Part shown: positions 51,837-60,074 of the stretch, piece by piece
Position numbering within the stretch: the first letter of the stretch is position 1
How the letters are laid out: each line of letters opens with the position of its first letter
Assembly: GCF_001185345.1 (NCBI RefSeq)
Contig: NZ_KQ236743.1
Span: 198,372-262,371, forward strand
DNA from: Dorea sp. D27
GTDB taxonomy: Bacteria; Bacillota; Clostridia; Lachnospirales; Lachnospiraceae
Length of the DNA: 64,000 nucleotides
Direction: 5' to 3'
The notes under the pieces: generated by a model
What the model saw: only the letters and a program-made list of their open reading frames with translations
Databases searched by the model: none
Told to the model about the DNA's origin: nothing
Translations under genes and position numbers: made by a program

Positions 51837-51880
51837 AGCCGAACCCTGCCATCTGTACGATAGACAGGGCTCGGCTATTT
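51837..51880. terminator. Terminator between TIR and MerR genes
   Basis: AGCCGA(A)CCCTG and CAGGG(C)TCGGCT arms, followed by ATTTTACTATTTT. It lies between convergent genes and can serve both. Confidence 0.8.
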
Positions 51881-51882
51881 TA

Positions 51883-52764
51883 CTATTTTGAGGGCAGTTC
51901 TTTGTGGAAATAGTACTGTAGCGCGTCTGCGATATAGTCAGAAGCGCCTGCCCCATATTTCTTGTCGTATATCTCCCGGACAGCGTCATGGGAACAGCTC
52001 TCTATTACGATATCCCAGTACCCGTCCCCCATATCTACGCCAAGACTGTTCTTGGTCACATCTTCTATAATCTCATGGACGATGTCCTGAATCTCACCGG
52101 TGGTGACGTCTCTCGTCATATCAGAGGTCAGACGGGTGAAGAGAGCATCGCTTTTCTGCATTAGCTCATCTTTTCTTTCCGCAAGTTCTTCTGATTTCTC
52201 CATTAGTTCCGAGAAATGCTCCAGATTGTATTTCATGGCTTCCGTGTATTTCTCAACGCTGCCAAACTGCTTGACCGCAAGTTCCGCTATATGGCCGTCA
52301 TCGTCCCTTATCTTCTGGATAAATTCGTTGAACTTCTCAACGCTCCCCCAGTATTTGATGACGTCGTCTGCCTTTTCACTTTTAAATGTTTCTAATGCCT
52401 CGACATATTCGCTTAAGTCAAATTCTTTAAAGCTCATGCACGGTTCTCCTTTCTCCAGCCTGCCCAAAAGCGCGATAAGCCTATCCAGCCGTTCCCGCTT
52501 TAATTCGAGCAGTTCTTTCTGCTTTCTGAAAGCATTGATGCTGTCAAAATCACAATCTTCCAGAATGTCTCTGATTTCTTTTAATTTAAAGTCCAGTTCT
52601 TTAAAAAATAGGATCTGCTGCAGCTTCTGCAAGGCCTCGTCGTCATACAGGCGGTAGCCTGATGGGGTAAGCATGGACGGCTTCAGCAGATTGATCTCAT
52701 CGTAATATTGCAGCGTACGTGTACTGACGCCTGTCAGTTTTGCAACCTGTCTCGTTGTTTTCAT
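51883..52764 (-). CDS. MerR-family regulator with TipAS-like domain
   Basis: 293 residues. The N-terminal MerR HTH (TRQVAKLTGVSTRTLQYYDEINLLKPS) is followed by a coiled coil (about 75-105) and a TipAS-type all-helical domain (about 175-290) with repeated charged heptads. TipA proteins bind thiopeptide antibiotics or other amphipathic ligands. It points toward the TIR gene, and its promoter faces the second MerR gene at 52960. Confidence 0.88.
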   Translation of the reverse strand: MKTTRQVAKLTGVSTRTLQYYDEINLLKPSMLTPSGYRLYDDEALQKLQQILFFKELDFKLKEIRDILEDCDFDSINAFRKQKELLELKRERLDRLIALLGRLEKGEPCMSFKEFDLSEYVEALETFKSEKADDVIKYWGSVEKFNEFIQKIRDDDGHIAELAVKQFGSVEKYTEAMKYNLEHFSELMEKSEELAERKDELMQKSDALFTRLTSDMTRDVTTGEIQDIVHEIIEDVTKNSLGVDMGDGYWDIVIESCSHDAVREIYDKKYGAGASDYIADALQYYFHKELPSK

Positions 52765-52959
52765 CGTAATCAGCCCCTTGTCGTAAAGAGTAAAGAACGC
52801 GGCTCGGAAGTCTGCCGGCGTTTGTCCTGCGTTGTTCTTCAGTTATATGGTACACTATCACGCTACGTGTAAGTCAATAATTTTTTGCCAAATAGTGACG
52901 ATTGATTGACTGTAAACATGGTTGATACCTTATAATGAATGGGAAGAAGGTGATAGTAC

Positions 52960-53811
52960 ATGACAATAAAAGAAGTGGAAGAGGTAACGAAGCTGCCCAG
53001 ATCTAATATCCGTTTTTATGAGAGAGAAGGGCTCGTCGTGCCGGAGCGGAATGTCTCTAACGGCTACCGGGAATATTCTGAAACCGATGTAGATAACATC
53101 AGGAAAATAGCATATCTGAGGACATTAGGTATTCCGCTGGAGACCATCCGGGAACTGATGGATGGAAATCAGTCTCTCTATAGAGCGGTCAAGAGCCAGG
53201 CAAAGCGGCTGGATGAACAAATGGAAGATTTGGAAAATGCCAGACGGCTGTGTGATGCGATGCTTCAAGACAAAGAGATTCGTTTTAGCAATCTGGACGT
53301 GGAACATTATGTGCCTGATCTGCAGGAGCAGTGGAAGGATAACAGAATCATCTGCCAGACAGATTGTGCGGGATTCCTCTACCTGTGGGGAGGCTTGGCC
53401 ATGTGGTGCGTCTTGTTTGTGGCAAGCATGATTGCAGCGCTGTTGTCCTACCGTCATCTTCCACCCGAGATTCCTATCCAATGGAGCCATGGAGCGGCCA
53501 GTTCGCTGGCAGGACGATACGTGATATTCCTCTACACGGCGGCTTGTATTATTATCAGATATGTGCTGCGCCCGTTTATCTGGAGATGGCTGTATACGCA
53601 TACGGTCTATAGTGACAGCCTGGCGGATTATATCACGAACTCCTTATGCTTTGTCGCAGTATCTGTGGAAATATTTACATTGCTGTATGTACACGGCGCC
53701 GCAAAGCATATTACGGTAGTATTGTTTGCAGATATCATCGTTTTGGCGGCTGTATTCCTGGAAGGGCATTTCAGGCGGAATAAGAACTGTGCTAACTCCG
53801 ATTGTTCTTAA
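52960..53811 (+). CDS. MerR-type regulator fused to a DUF1648-like membrane domain
   Basis: 283 residues from ATG 52960 (GAAGGTG upstream). HTH: TIKEVEEVTKLPRSNIRFYEREGLVVPER. A coiled coil follows, then about four membrane helices from about residue 147, with the LPPEIPIQWS box typical of DUF1648. It is thus a membrane-bound one-component regulator. Its gene end overlaps the convergent DUF3784 gene by 20 bp. Confidence 0.85.
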   Translation: MTIKEVEEVTKLPRSNIRFYEREGLVVPERNVSNGYREYSETDVDNIRKIAYLRTLGIPLETIRELMDGNQSLYRAVKSQAKRLDEQMEDLENARRLCDAMLQDKEIRFSNLDVEHYVPDLQEQWKDNRIICQTDCAGFLYLWGGLAMWCVLFVASMIAALLSYRHLPPEIPIQWSHGAASSLAGRYVIFLYTAACIIIRYVLRPFIWRWLYTHTVYSDSLADYITNSLCFVAVSVEIFTLLYVHGAAKHITVVLFADIIVLAAVFLEGHFRRNKNCANSDCS

Positions 53812-54127
53812 AGAGTTCCGCAAGCGCATATATGACGAGAGCAATGGCTGTGATGACGGAGATCCATATGAGACGGATATCGATAATTATGCCGAGACCA
53901 GCCAGAAACCACATGAGCGCAATTCTAAAGGAGATTTTGGCTGCATACCGATAATCGGCATACTGCTCTTCTTTGGGCTGTCTTGCGAGAGCACGTTTTT
54001 CTTCCTCAGAAGCGAGCAGATACTTGTTCATGAGTATAGGGCCTCGGCAATGCCAGGCAAATATGCCGTATATAAGGCAGAGTACAGCCAGAAGGGCACA
54101 TATTACAGTGATAATAAGTTCAGCCAT
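53792..54127 (-). CDS. DUF3784-like small membrane protein
   Basis: 111 residues. Helices at about 1-22, 66-83 and 84-105 flank a cytoplasmic loop (NKYLLASEEEKRALARQPKEEQ). This pattern, including GPILMNKYLLAS, matches DUF3784. It converges on the MerR-membrane gene. Function unknown. Confidence 0.75.
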   Translation of the reverse strand: MAELIITVICALLAVLCLIYGIFAWHCRGPILMNKYLLASEEEKRALARQPKEEQYADYRYAAKISFRIALMWFLAGLGIIIDIRLIWISVITAIALVIYALAELFKNNRS

Positions 54128-54321
54128 ATTCCAATATCCTTTCTGCTATATCATGCTTTACATATAGAAGCGTTCCTGCTCAATGGCAGAGAAAGCTTGT
54201 CTTTATTATGAGACACACCATCTGAAAAGGCAACGTTTTTCCAATAATCTGCTTTTCTTCTGCTTCTTTATAGAGTAGAATCATAGTAGCAAAACATAGG
54301 ATTATACAGGGAGATGACAAT

Positions 54322-54864
54322 ATGATATTACAGAATGGACGTCCTGCCTCGGCAGAAGGACGGGAAGAAAAGGAAATGAAAACGTATGACGTGCTGGATG
54401 AACTTGGCATCAAGTATTCGAGGACAGACCACGGACCAGTAGGGACAATAGCAGACTGTCTGGAGGTAGATAAGGTACTCGGCCTCACGATATGCAAGAA
54501 TCTGTTCTTGTGCAACCGGCAGAAGACGGCTTTCTACCTCCTCATGATGCCGGGACATAAAATATTGCAGACGAAAGAACTGTCTGCTCAGATTCCTACG
54601 TCCAGATTATCCTTTGCATCAGGAGACGACATGATAAAATATCTGAACGTTGCACCTGGTTCCGCAACCGTGATGGGGTTCATATATGATACGGACAACC
54701 AAGTGCAGCTGCTCGTGGATGAAGAAATACTAAGAGAAGAATACGTGGGCTGCCATCCGTGCGTGAATACATCAAGCCTGAAGCTGCGGACGGAGGATGT
54801 GTTTGGAAAGTTCCTGGAGGCGGTGCATCATGATTATAAGACGGTGGTGTTGGGAGAGAGATGA
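54322..54864 (+). CDS. YbaK/EbsC-type aminoacyl-tRNA deacylase (PrdX-like)
   Basis: 180 residues from ATG 54322 with GGAG upstream. The motifs KYSRTDHGPVGTIADC, GLTICKNLFLCNRQ and SFASGDDMIKYLNVAPGSATVMGF are typical of trans-editing proteins that clear mischarged tRNA, such as Ala-tRNAPro. The conserved Lys after GLTIC is in place. It stands alone after its own promoter region and precedes the fold-back elements. Confidence 0.9.
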   Translation: MILQNGRPASAEGREEKEMKTYDVLDELGIKYSRTDHGPVGTIADCLEVDKVLGLTICKNLFLCNRQKTAFYLLMMPGHKILQTKELSAQIPTSRLSFASGDDMIKYLNVAPGSATVMGFIYDTDNQVQLLVDEEILREEYVGCHPCVNTSSLKLRTEDVFGKFLEAVHHDYKTVVLGER

Positions 54865-54880
54865 CTGATGAACTGTGGGT

Positions 54881-55093
54881 TTAAGTAAAGTGGCTGCGGA
54901 CCGGGAGCCGGGTGGCATCTGCTCCGATGCGTCCGAGGCTCTGACTATTTCACGTATCCCTAACCCTGCGGAATGCGCGCCGACAGCGGCTTACATCCCG
55001 CAGGATAAGGGCTACGGAAAGGATTCGCCGCCTCTTCCGCTTGCACCTGCGCATCTCCCACCCGGCTCCCCGCCCGCTATATACTTCACTTAA
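54881..55093. repeat. Fold-back element, copy L (213 bp)
   Basis: The ends form an imperfect inverted repeat beginning TTAAGTAAAG and ending TTCACTTAA. The inner stem has a perfect 13-bp arm GGGAGCCGGGTGG (54903-54915) and its complement (55058-55070). A core shared with copy R includes the identical 16-mer TGCTCCGATGCGTCCG (54920-54935). A 72-codon reading frame spans it but shows no independent coding evidence. Confidence 0.7.
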
Positions 55094-55364
55094 CAAGGGC
55101 GAGTGCGGCTGTGTGGCGTTACTGGCCAGCGGATGGCCGCTGGCTGCGTAAGTTGAGTGATAAAATATAACAAGCTTAATGTGAATAACACAAAGAGCAG
55201 ATGAATGATAAGAGTTTTTCTAGTCCAGATGAATCAGGCTGGCGAATATATTCGGATTTCTCTTCGGCAAAGGGCTTAGCTTGCTTAGCCCTTTATCACT
55301 ATGCTGACATAACCAAATCCCTTCCATCAGCTAATAGTGTTACACGGCCACCCCCGCCCATGCC
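55094..55364. other. Region between fold-back copies
   Basis: 271 bp with no recognisable gene. A hairpin AAAGGGCTTAGC...GCTTAGCCCTTT (about 55268-55293) resembles a terminator. Confidence 0.5.
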
Positions 55365-55572
55365 AGTAAAGTAGATAGCCGCTGGGGAGGTATGGGAAGA
55401 TGCGCAGGTGTAAGCGGAAGGGACGGAGAATCCTCACCAGATTCCTTGGCTTGTGGGGTGAGAGCCGCTATCGGCGAACACCCCACAGGCTTAGGAATCT
55501 GTGTGATAGTCGCAGTTTCCGGACGCATCGGAGCATCTGCCCCATACCTCCCCAGCGGCGTCTTAGTTTACT
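55365..55572. repeat. Fold-back element, copy R (208 bp), inverted relative to L
   Basis: The inner arms GCCGCTGGGGAGGTATGGG (55378-55396) and complement (55541-55559) pair perfectly over 19 bp. The reverse complement aligns with copy L through the core (the 16-mer at 55520-55535), although the stem sequence differs. It ends at the stop codon of the PfkB gene. Confidence 0.7.
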
Positions 55573-56494
55573 AAACTCCCATCTCTTCTTCTGTAGGAAA
55601 TGCTGTATACACGCCTACTTTCCCCGCGCATATCATAGCGGCCCTGTGTGCCTTGAGGGCAGCGGCAGACAGCGGAGCTCCTTTTACAAGCTCTGCGGAG
55701 AGTACGCCTGTGAAGAAATCAGTAACGCCTGACATGTCTGCAAGCTCAGATCCGGAATAGGCGTCAAGGACAGTGAACTCTTCCTGGGTGGCGACGAGGA
55801 CGCCCTGATCATCCATTTGGACAAATATAGCCTTCTTTATCTGGTTCAGCAGCAGGTTGGCAGCTACGCGGGCTCCTTTCAGGTTGTCGATAGTCATATC
55901 GAGAAGGCTGGACGCTTTTGCATAATTTAAGACGAGATAGTCTATCTTCTTCAACAGATGTTCCTTCATATCGGTGGAAGAGGAAGGGTTCACGACCACG
56001 GTCTTTCCATATTTGTTAGCCAGCTCAATCAGCCGCAGGGCCGCAGGATAGGTTGAAAATCCAAGGTGGATTACGACCATCCGGCATGTTTCTATATAGG
56101 GTTCAAAGGTATCGATATCCTCCGGTGTCATATCGTAGTTGGCACCGAGAAAGTCGATATAGGTATTCTGCTTCTCCTTCTCAACCATGATAATTCCAAG
56201 CCCGGTGTTCGTAGACTTAGCGTCCAGGAGCAGCTGTAAGCTGACACCTTCTTTTTCAAGGGTACTTTTGATTTGTGTGGCAAAGGCATCGTCCCCCAGT
56301 TTCCCAAGGATGCCGACAGAGATCCCTCTTCTGGCGATGCCGATGGCCTGGTTGCAGCCGTGGCCTCCTGTGTTCAGGGAGATTTCTTCTCCTATGATTT
56401 TCCCGCCTATAATCTTATGGCTCAGTTCCATGACGATATCTACGTTCAGAACGCCTAGTGTCAGTATATCTGGGCTTTCCATATGTTCTGTCAT
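55571..56494 (-). CDS. PfkB-family sugar/nucleoside kinase
   Basis: 307 residues. The N-terminal LGVLNVDIVMEL and GGHGCNQAIGIARRG box, and the C-terminal DMSGVTDFFTGVLSAEL (the usual DTTGAGDxF active-site motif in altered form, with Asp retained) are PfkB features. It would phosphorylate a sugar or sugar acid. It overlaps the LacI gene by 4 bp, so the two are co-transcribed, and opposes the transporter operon. Confidence 0.88.
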   Translation of the reverse strand: MTEHMESPDILTLGVLNVDIVMELSHKIIGGKIIGEEISLNTGGHGCNQAIGIARRGISVGILGKLGDDAFATQIKSTLEKEGVSLQLLLDAKSTNTGLGIIMVEKEKQNTYIDFLGANYDMTPEDIDTFEPYIETCRMVVIHLGFSTYPAALRLIELANKYGKTVVVNPSSSTDMKEHLLKKIDYLVLNYAKASSLLDMTIDNLKGARVAANLLLNQIKKAIFVQMDDQGVLVATQEEFTVLDAYSGSELADMSGVTDFFTGVLSAELVKGAPLSAAALKAHRAAMICAGKVGVYTAFPTEEEMGV

Positions 56495-57492
56495 TTGCTT
56501 GTCCCCCTTACGATGATATTGGGAAGCAGCATCTGTTCCAGCGTTTTTGTATCACGCAGGAAGTTCTTGCTGTCCTTCTGGATTAAGTTTAGAAGATGAT
56601 TCGCTCCTGCCATGCCAATCTGGTAGCCGGACGGGGCGGCTGATGTAAGCGCAGGTTCGGTACATTGTGCCAGTGAAGTGTTTCCAAGTCCGGCCATAGA
56701 GATATCTCCGGGAACATTTATGCCGTTGGTCTTAAGCCAGTTCAGTATTCCCATTGCCTGGATATCGCTTTCCGTGATAACCCCGTCTGGGAGTTCGGTG
56801 GCATATGCCTGTCCAAATACACGGGACGCGTCTCTCTCATTGTCTGCAGAGGTAGCGATACAGTAGCTTCCGCCGGTTTCTTCGGCGGCCTTTTTTATGC
56901 CTTCGGCAAATGCATTATCATCTTGCCGGAAAGAACTCAACATGAGCAGCAGCTTTTGCCGTTTCAGGTCATACAGGTGCTTTGCGGCAACGTAAGCAGT
57001 ATCTTTCCTGGAAAATGACAGGAAGTGGGTATTGTCTGTCTGCAGACCATTCCCGCCTGACAGGAACACCGTATCTGAGTTGGCGGGAAGAGAAGGGGCA
57101 AGTTCGTCCAGCGATTTGTGGCAGCAGTAGACGAGAGCACCTGACAATGCCATAGAGCGCATATTCTCAAGGCATTTCTTTTCTACCTGTATATTATTAT
57201 CCGTATTGTTGAACAAGATGAAGTAGCTGCAGGTCGATAGGACATCATCAATTCCTCTGAGCATATCCGCGAAAAAAGGATTTGAAATGTCTGGCAGTAT
57301 AACCGCGACCGCATTGATTTTCTCCTGCCGGAGTCCCCGTGCCAGCTCGTTCGAATAATAACCAAGCTCTTCGATTGCCTCCAGCACACGTTGTCTTGAC
57401 TTGTCCGCAACAGCATCTGAATTGCTCATAACTCTTGAAACGGTGGCGATACTGACCCCGGCCCGTTTCGCGACATCTTTTAATGTAACCAT
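56491..57492 (-). CDS. LacI-family repressor of the sugar-type cluster
   Basis: 333 residues. N-terminal HTH VTLKDVAKRAGVSIATVSRVMSNSD, hinge, then a periplasmic-binding-like domain. It faces the SDR/transporter operon, and a palindromic operator GTAAACGTTTAC lies in the divergent region. It likely represses the cluster until an inducer binds. Confidence 0.95.
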   Translation of the reverse strand: MVTLKDVAKRAGVSIATVSRVMSNSDAVADKSRQRVLEAIEELGYYSNELARGLRQEKINAVAVILPDISNPFFADMLRGIDDVLSTCSYFILFNNTDNNIQVEKKCLENMRSMALSGALVYCCHKSLDELAPSLPANSDTVFLSGGNGLQTDNTHFLSFSRKDTAYVAAKHLYDLKRQKLLLMLSSFRQDDNAFAEGIKKAAEETGGSYCIATSADNERDASRVFGQAYATELPDGVITESDIQAMGILNWLKTNGINVPGDISMAGLGNTSLAQCTEPALTSAAPSGYQIGMAGANHLLNLIQKDSKNFLRDTKTLEQMLLPNIIVRGTSK

Positions 57493-57626
57493 ATAAAGGT
57501 CTCCTCTTACTTTATTTAGATTTTCTCTGTTTCCATTATATATGCTGAAAATTGAAATGAAAACAGAGGAATGGAAAAAAATGTAAAATGTCGGAACTAT
57601 TTTGAAATTATCCGTTCAAAAACTAT

Positions 57627-57681
57627 TTGACAGTATTACATTTAAATGATATCATTATTTCATAAAAAAGTAAACGTTTAC
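57627..57681 (+). promoter_or_regulatory. Promoter and LacI operator of the SDR-TTT operon
   Basis: TTGACA (57627-57632), 17-bp spacer, TATCAT (57650-57655), followed by the perfect LacI-type palindrome GTAAACGTTTAC at 57670-57681, downstream of the start region, where a repressor would block transcription. Confidence 0.8.
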
Positions 57682-57718
57682 ATTAAAAAGAAAAAAGAAA
57701 TCAAAAGGAGGAAGCAAA

Positions 57719-58483
57719 ATGACTTACGGGAATTTTGACTTGCAGGGCAAGGTGGCAGTTGTGACAGGGGCCACGAGGGGCATAGGACAGGGAATTGCCC
57801 TCGGGCTGGCACAGGCCGGTGCAGATATCGTATGTGTAGGGCGTTCGGACGATTCCGGGACAAAAGCCGAGGTAGAACGGCTGGGGCGCACGTATCTGAA
57901 CATCCGGGCGGATATGGCATGCAAGGAGTCTCCGGACAGAATCGTCAGACAGACATTGGAGGCATTTGGGAAAATCGACATTCTGGTCAATGCGGCAGGA
58001 ATTACGAGAAGGTCCATGGCTATCGATGTGACAGAAGAGGACTGGCAGGACGTACTGGATGTCAACCTTACAGCGGTATTTTTTATGTGCCAGCGTGTGG
58101 CCCGCCAGTTCATCAAACAAGGAGGAGGCGGCAAGATTATTAACATAGGCTCCATGACTTCCTACCAGGGAGGTATCAAAGTGATACCGTACACGGCTTC
58201 TAAGGCGGCGGTCAGGATGATAACGATGCACATGTGCAATGAGTGGGCGGAATATGGCATCCATATCAATGCTATCGCCCCGGGCTACATAGAGACGGAT
58301 ATGACTGCCGCTATGCGCAAAGAGCCGGAGCGTATGGCAGAGACGGCGCCCCGGATACCTATGAAGCGGTGGGGCAGGCCGGAAGATCTGGCTGGTGCGG
58401 CAGTCTTTCTCGCATCAGATGCGTCAGATTATGTCAATGGTTTTACGATAGCAGTAGACGGTGGATTTTTAGCAAAATCCTGA
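57719..58483 (+). CDS. Short-chain dehydrogenase/reductase (gluconate 5-dehydrogenase-like)
   Basis: 254 residues with AAGGAGG upstream. TGATRGIGQGIALGL (cofactor), NAAGITRR, INIGSMTSYQGG and YTASK are present. The general pattern resembles gluconate or 2-deoxy-gluconate dehydrogenases that act on sugar acids. It is the first gene of the LacI-controlled rightward operon, which adds a carboxylate transporter and an isomerase. Activity on a sugar acid is inference from context. Confidence 0.88.
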   Translation: MTYGNFDLQGKVAVVTGATRGIGQGIALGLAQAGADIVCVGRSDDSGTKAEVERLGRTYLNIRADMACKESPDRIVRQTLEAFGKIDILVNAAGITRRSMAIDVTEEDWQDVLDVNLTAVFFMCQRVARQFIKQGGGGKIINIGSMTSYQGGIKVIPYTASKAAVRMITMHMCNEWAEYGIHINAIAPGYIETDMTAAMRKEPERMAETAPRIPMKRWGRPEDLAGAAVFLASDASDYVNGFTIAVDGGFLAKS

Positions 58484-58512
58484 TATATTCAACAGAACAG
58501 AAAGGGAAGATT

Positions 58513-59523
58513 ATGAAGAAAATAATATCATTATTACTCGTTTTGGCAATGATGGGAAGTCTCGCGGCAGGATGCGGGAAAAAAGAAGAAAAAGACGCTT
58601 CAACGGATAAGAAAGAAGAAGTAGAGCTGGATTATCCGAAGCAAAACATTAATACGATTATCCAGTTTTCAGCAGGAGGTCCCACTGATTTATCTGTGCG
58701 CGCGGCGCTGGATGCAGCCGCTTCGGAACTTCCTTCGGGAGTGAACTTTATGGCTTCCAATGTAACGGGAGGAGCAGGGCTTGTCGGACTGAACCAGGTG
58801 GCCACATCTAAGACGGACGGATATACGCTTGGCTGTATCAATGTAGACCTGGCAATCAACTATGCGCTTGGCAGGACTGACATGTCCCCGGAGGACTTCG
58901 TACCACTGGCCTGTTCCATCGGTGACCCGTATGCTCTTGTCGTAAAATCAGACGCACCATATGACACGATGGAGGAGTTCGTGGAATATGTAAAGGAACA
59001 TCCAGGTGAGATATCGATTGGAGATTCCGGAGTTGGCGCGGCTCCATATCTGTCTGCAATTGCGGTAGCCGATTATTTTGATCTGGACTACAAACAGGTA
59101 TCGTATGACGGCTCTAGCGATGCGGTGACGGCGGTTGTCGGCGGACATATCGACGGTACATATACTCAGCTTTCACCTGCCATGGGACAACTGGAGGCAG
59201 GAGGGCTGAAGGCTATCGCCACCTTGTCAAATGACAGAATCGAAGCATGGCCGGACATCCCTACGGTCAAGGAGACATATCCTGACGTTGACTTTGAGAT
59301 TCTAGGTTGGGTATTTATCTCGGCATATAAAGGCACGGACTCTGAGATCTGCGGCTATCTGGAAGATGTGCTTGGAAAGGCTGTGGAATCGGACAAATTC
59401 CAGAGTACGCTGAAAGAGCTGAATATGCAGAACATCCCGATGACGACAGAAGAGGCACAGGAATTTATCGCAGAACAGCTTGAATTCTACAAGGAACTTT
59501 GCAAAGATATCCAGGTTGAGTAA
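58513..59523 (+). CDS. tctC: TctC/Bug-family substrate-binding lipoprotein
   Basis: 336 residues from ATG 58513. A lipoprotein signal ends at Cys21 (LAAGC), with an acidic linker. The mature protein has the Bug-fold motif INTIIQFSAGGPTDLSVRA and later GDSGVGAAPYLSA. Bug proteins bind small carboxylates through backbone and a few polar side chains. It is the extracellular subunit of the TTT system encoded downstream. Confidence 0.93.
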   Translation: MKKIISLLLVLAMMGSLAAGCGKKEEKDASTDKKEEVELDYPKQNINTIIQFSAGGPTDLSVRAALDAAASELPSGVNFMASNVTGGAGLVGLNQVATSKTDGYTLGCINVDLAINYALGRTDMSPEDFVPLACSIGDPYALVVKSDAPYDTMEEFVEYVKEHPGEISIGDSGVGAAPYLSAIAVADYFDLDYKQVSYDGSSDAVTAVVGGHIDGTYTQLSPAMGQLEAGGLKAIATLSNDRIEAWPDIPTVKETYPDVDFEILGWVFISAYKGTDSEICGYLEDVLGKAVESDKFQSTLKELNMQNIPMTTEEAQEFIAEQLEFYKELCKDIQVE

Positions 59524-59535
59524 TCGGTACAGGTG

Positions 59536-59578
59536 GACGGGCAGGGAGCGGGAATGTTGTTCCCGAACCCTGTCCGTC
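59536..59578 (+). promoter_or_regulatory. Intra-operon hairpin between tctC and tctB
   Basis: GACGG(G)CAGGG(AG)CGGGAA and TTCCCG(AA)CCCTG(T)CCGTC arms around TGTTG. No T-run follows. Such a hairpin may protect the tctC message and set a high binding-protein to permease ratio. Confidence 0.65.
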
Positions 59579-59600
59579 TGCATCATATGGAGGTAACAGC

Positions 59601-60056
59601 ATGAAGAAATATAATATCGGCATATCGGTTCTCATGTGCATATTGGCGGGAGGCATCTTTTATTTTACGAAAGACTTCCCCAAATACTATGCAGGCGCGC
59701 CGGGGAGCGGATTCTGGCCCCGTGTCATAGCGGCCGGCATCTTGATCGTATCAGTGGTACTGCTGGCTGAGACGTTTATAAAAAAGGAAGAGAGAGGAGA
59801 GCCTCCAATCATATATACGTCCCAGGGAATCAAGAGAGTGTACATATTATTTGGGCTGATTTTGCTGTTCGGAATCGGGCTTCAGTATCTGGGCCTTGTC
59901 ATCTCTGCAGTGCTATTCATTCCGGCGGTCATGTTTACGCTCGGAGAGAGAAGAGTCATATGGCTTGTAGCTGGGGGTATCGGAGTGACTGCGGCAATCT
60001 ATGTAATATTCGCGGTAGGTCTGAATGTAGTCCTGCCGAAAGCATTTTTTATGTAG
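59601..60056 (+). CDS. tctB: TctB small permease subunit
   Basis: 151 residues, GGAGG upstream, four membrane helices. The motif DFPKYYAGAPGSGFWPR before helix 2 is typical of TctB. It partners TctA and TctC in the proton- or sodium-driven TTT transporter. Confidence 0.92.
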   Translation: MKKYNIGISVLMCILAGGIFYFTKDFPKYYAGAPGSGFWPRVIAAGILIVSVVLLAETFIKKEERGEPPIIYTSQGIKRVYILFGLILLFGIGLQYLGLVISAVLFIPAVMFTLGERRVIWLVAGGIGVTAAIYVIFAVGLNVVLPKAFFM

Positions 60057-60074
60057 AAGGAAGGAGGGGAATAC

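Noticed and set aside
53726-54211. Rightward open frame opposite the DUF3784 gene
   Set aside because: The leftward gene has a recognisable family pattern; the opposite frame has no features.
54875-55093. 72-codon reading frame in fold-back copy L
   Set aside because: The reverse copy reads similarly only because the DNA repeat is shared; no start site or independent coding sign.
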